From Oscarella lobularis (lineage: Eukaryota > Porifera > Homoscleromorpha > Homosclerophorida > Oscarellidae), in the NCBI RefSeq assembly GCF_947507565.1, contig NC_089181.1:503501-567500 (forward strand): a stretch of DNA of 64,000 nucleotides, given 5' to 3'. The notes beneath the pieces were generated by a model. The model was not told the origin of the DNA. It was given only the letters and a program-made list of their open reading frames with translations, and ran no database searches. Made by a program: the position numbers and the translations under genes. This document shows positions 62,601-64,000 of this stretch, piece by piece (position 1 is the first letter of the stretch; the number at the start of each line of letters is the position of its first letter).

Positions 62601-64000
62601 AAGCTGTTTTCTCATTCTGTAAAAACTCAAATACCACTGCCGAAAGGTAAGTCAAATAATAGAATACCAAATCTTTTGCATTAGCGTCGCAACCCTTTGA
62701 TACAGTGAGTCTCGCTAGACTTTCATCACCTCTTTTACACGCTTTCATTACAATGGTTTCTCCCCTCTAATAAGAAATTGTAGTGATATGGTGACTCTTT
62801 CTGTACGACTAACGTCAATTTACCTCGTATGTCTCATTTGCATTAGCACGGCATTCCGTAATTAAATACAATGCAATTTGTTCGTGACCATTCGTGACCG
62901 CATAGTACAAAGCTGTTTTCTCATCCTGTAAAAAACACAAATACCACTACTGAAAAGTAAGTCAAATAACAGAATGTACCTGATCTCTTGCATTAACGTC
63001 GCAACCCATTAATACAGCGAGTCTCACTAGACTTTCATCTCCTCTTTTACACGCTATCATTAGAATGGTTTCTCCCCTCTAATGAGAAATTGTAGTGATG
63101 TCACGAGTCTTACTATACAACTAACGTCAATTCACCTCGTATGTCTCAGTTGCATTAGCATGGCATTCCCTAATTAAATACACTGCAATTTGTCCGTGAC
63201 CAGTAGTGGCCGCATAGTACAAAGCTGTTTTCTCATCCTGTAAAAACTCAAATACCACTGTTGAAAAGTAAGTCAAATTACCTGATCTCTTGCATTAACG
63301 TCGCAACCCATTAATACAGCGAGTCTCACTAGACTTTGGTCTCCTCTCTTACACGCTGCCATTAGAATTGTTTCTCCTGACTAATAAGAAATTGTAGTGA
63401 TACGATGACTCTTTCTATACAACTAACGTCAATTTACCTTGTCTCTATCATTCAAATTAGCCCCGCATTCCCTAATTAAATACAATGCAATTTGTCCGTG
63501 ACCAGTAGTGACGGCATGGTACAATGCTGTTCTCTCCAACTGTAGAGAAACACAATAGGACACTGCTAAAACGCGATTCAAACAATAGAACACCTGATCT
63601 CTTGCGTGAACGTCACAACCCATTGACACAATGCATCTCACCAGATATTCATCTCTTCTCTTACACGCTGCTATTAGAATGGTTTCTCCCCACTAATAAG
63701 AAATTGTAGCGATATCTTACTATACAACTATCGTCGGTCAAATTACCATGTCTCTATCATTCACATTAGCCCCGCATTCCCTAATTAAATACATTGCAAT
63801 TTGTTCGTGACCAGTAGTGACGGCATGGTACAATGCTGTTCTCTCCAACTGTAGAAACACACTAAAAAAGTAAATCAAATAATAATAATGCAATACCTCA
63901 TCTTTTGCATGAACGTCGCAACCCTTTGACACAGTGAGTCTTAACAGACTTTGGTCTCCTCTCTTACACGCTGCCATTAGAATTGTTTCTCCTGACTAAT
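59659..64000 (-). CDS. ankyrin-repeat protein, 3' part (5' end beyond window)
   Basis: A series of short exons of two alternating kinds: one encodes MIACKRGEESLARLTVSKGC followed by DANAKD, the other DEKTALYYAATNGHGQIALY then LIRECGANVNERYK. Together they form ankyrin repeats (TALYYAATNGH, NVNER). Helix-A/helix-B exon pairs recur every ~309 bp from 60,187 to the window edge, about 13 units. After the array the C-terminus is non-ankyrin and helical (GHYLLASAQSRRTIADCLNK, AHWSESVYSTLPRLAEAAKK, EDEGVIELSDDEVQLF), ending at 59659. Partners and role are unknown; ankyrin arrays mediate protein binding. The gene is truncated by the window, and one intron carries a transposon. Confidence 0.75.
60421..61060. 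repeat. 309-bp tandem module, two essentially identical copies
   Basis: 60421-60729 and 60730-61038 are the same at DNA level by eye, including both introns, and encode identical ankyrin exons. A third, diverged module follows. This indicates very recent unequal exchange or gene conversion, or a possible assembly duplication. Confidence 0.85.
61269..61733. mobile_element. short inverted-repeat DNA transposon (MITE) in ankyrin intron
   Basis: Ends are cagtggcggatccagggggg and its complement (agatccgccactg at the right end). There is no transposase ORF; inside is a small hairpin (gcgcgcgccaaaggcgcgcg). It is flanked by the 5-bp repeat atacc (61264-61268, 61734-61738), and the neighbouring modules show the empty site gaataccccatc. 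Ends beginning CAGTGGCGGATC are common in non-autonomous DNA transposons of many animals; the superfamily is not settled. Confidence 0.85.
61786..63100. repeat. 621-bp tandem duplication of a two-unit ankyrin block
   Basis: 61786-62406 and 62407-63027 match almost perfectly (for example acgagtcttccaatacaact at 61861 and 62482), with the repeat continuing about 70 bp further. Each copy carries two ankyrin modules of different subtype, so the doubling happened after the subtypes had diverged. Confidence 0.85.

Noticed and set aside
60187-63977. Regular direct repeats resembling a CRISPR array
   Set aside because: The units are ~309 bp, contain splice sites and encode ankyrin repeats on the minus strand; this is eukaryotic DNA.

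Overview
The window is nuclear DNA of an animal. Almost every gene is split by very short introns (mostly 45-60 nt), intergenic gaps are tiny, and the encoded proteins match animal families at residue level (WDFY3/ALFY, LTN1, EXO1, MLH3, EPRS1, SYVN1, ADAT3, MTARC, COX16, MRPS5). Compact genes, short introns and lectin-bearing glycosidases would suit an early-branching metazoan with a small genome, such as a homoscleromorph sponge. That placement is inference; nothing in the window proves it.

Left part (1-14,035): an intronless sugar-nucleotidyltransferase-like gene; a secreted GH39-like glycosidase carrying two galactose-binding lectin domains; an uncharacterised gene with CRE-like sites and a TATA box upstream; an inverted, decayed copy of the start of EPRS1; a GC-rich repeat-like stretch; then a very dense group of mitochondrial genes (MRPS5, COX16, MTARC) followed by ADAT3 and a 200-N assembly gap.

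Middle part (14,072-41,239): the large autophagy scaffold gene WDFY3 on the minus strand. Its 5' end and the four genes upstream of it lie in a tandem segmental duplication of about 7 kb (copy A 26,158-33,191; copy B 33,192-41,239). Both copies carry SYVN1/HRD1 (ER-associated degradation E3 ligase) and a Uma2-like nuclease-fold gene with open frames. A small coiled-coil gene is intact only in copy B, while WDFY3 is intact only in copy A's context. Copy B has since gained a 5'-truncated LINE fragment and a foldback element, both with visible empty sites in copy A.

Right part (41,240-64,000): a possible small secreted peptide gene, LTN1 (listerin) head-to-head with EXO1, EXO1 tail-to-tail with its mismatch-repair and meiotic partner MLH3, then EPRS1 (bifunctional Glu/Pro-tRNA synthetase), and finally the 3' part of an ankyrin-repeat gene built from recently duplicated ~309-bp modules, one interrupted by a short inverted-repeat transposon. 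The ankyrin gene runs off the right edge.

Common themes are ubiquitin and protein quality control (WDFY3, SYVN1, LTN1), mismatch repair (EXO1, MLH3) and translation (EPRS1, MRPS5, ADAT3). Neighbours share promoters or nearly overlapping 3' ends. Exon coordinates given below were worked out by hand from splice signals and reading phase.
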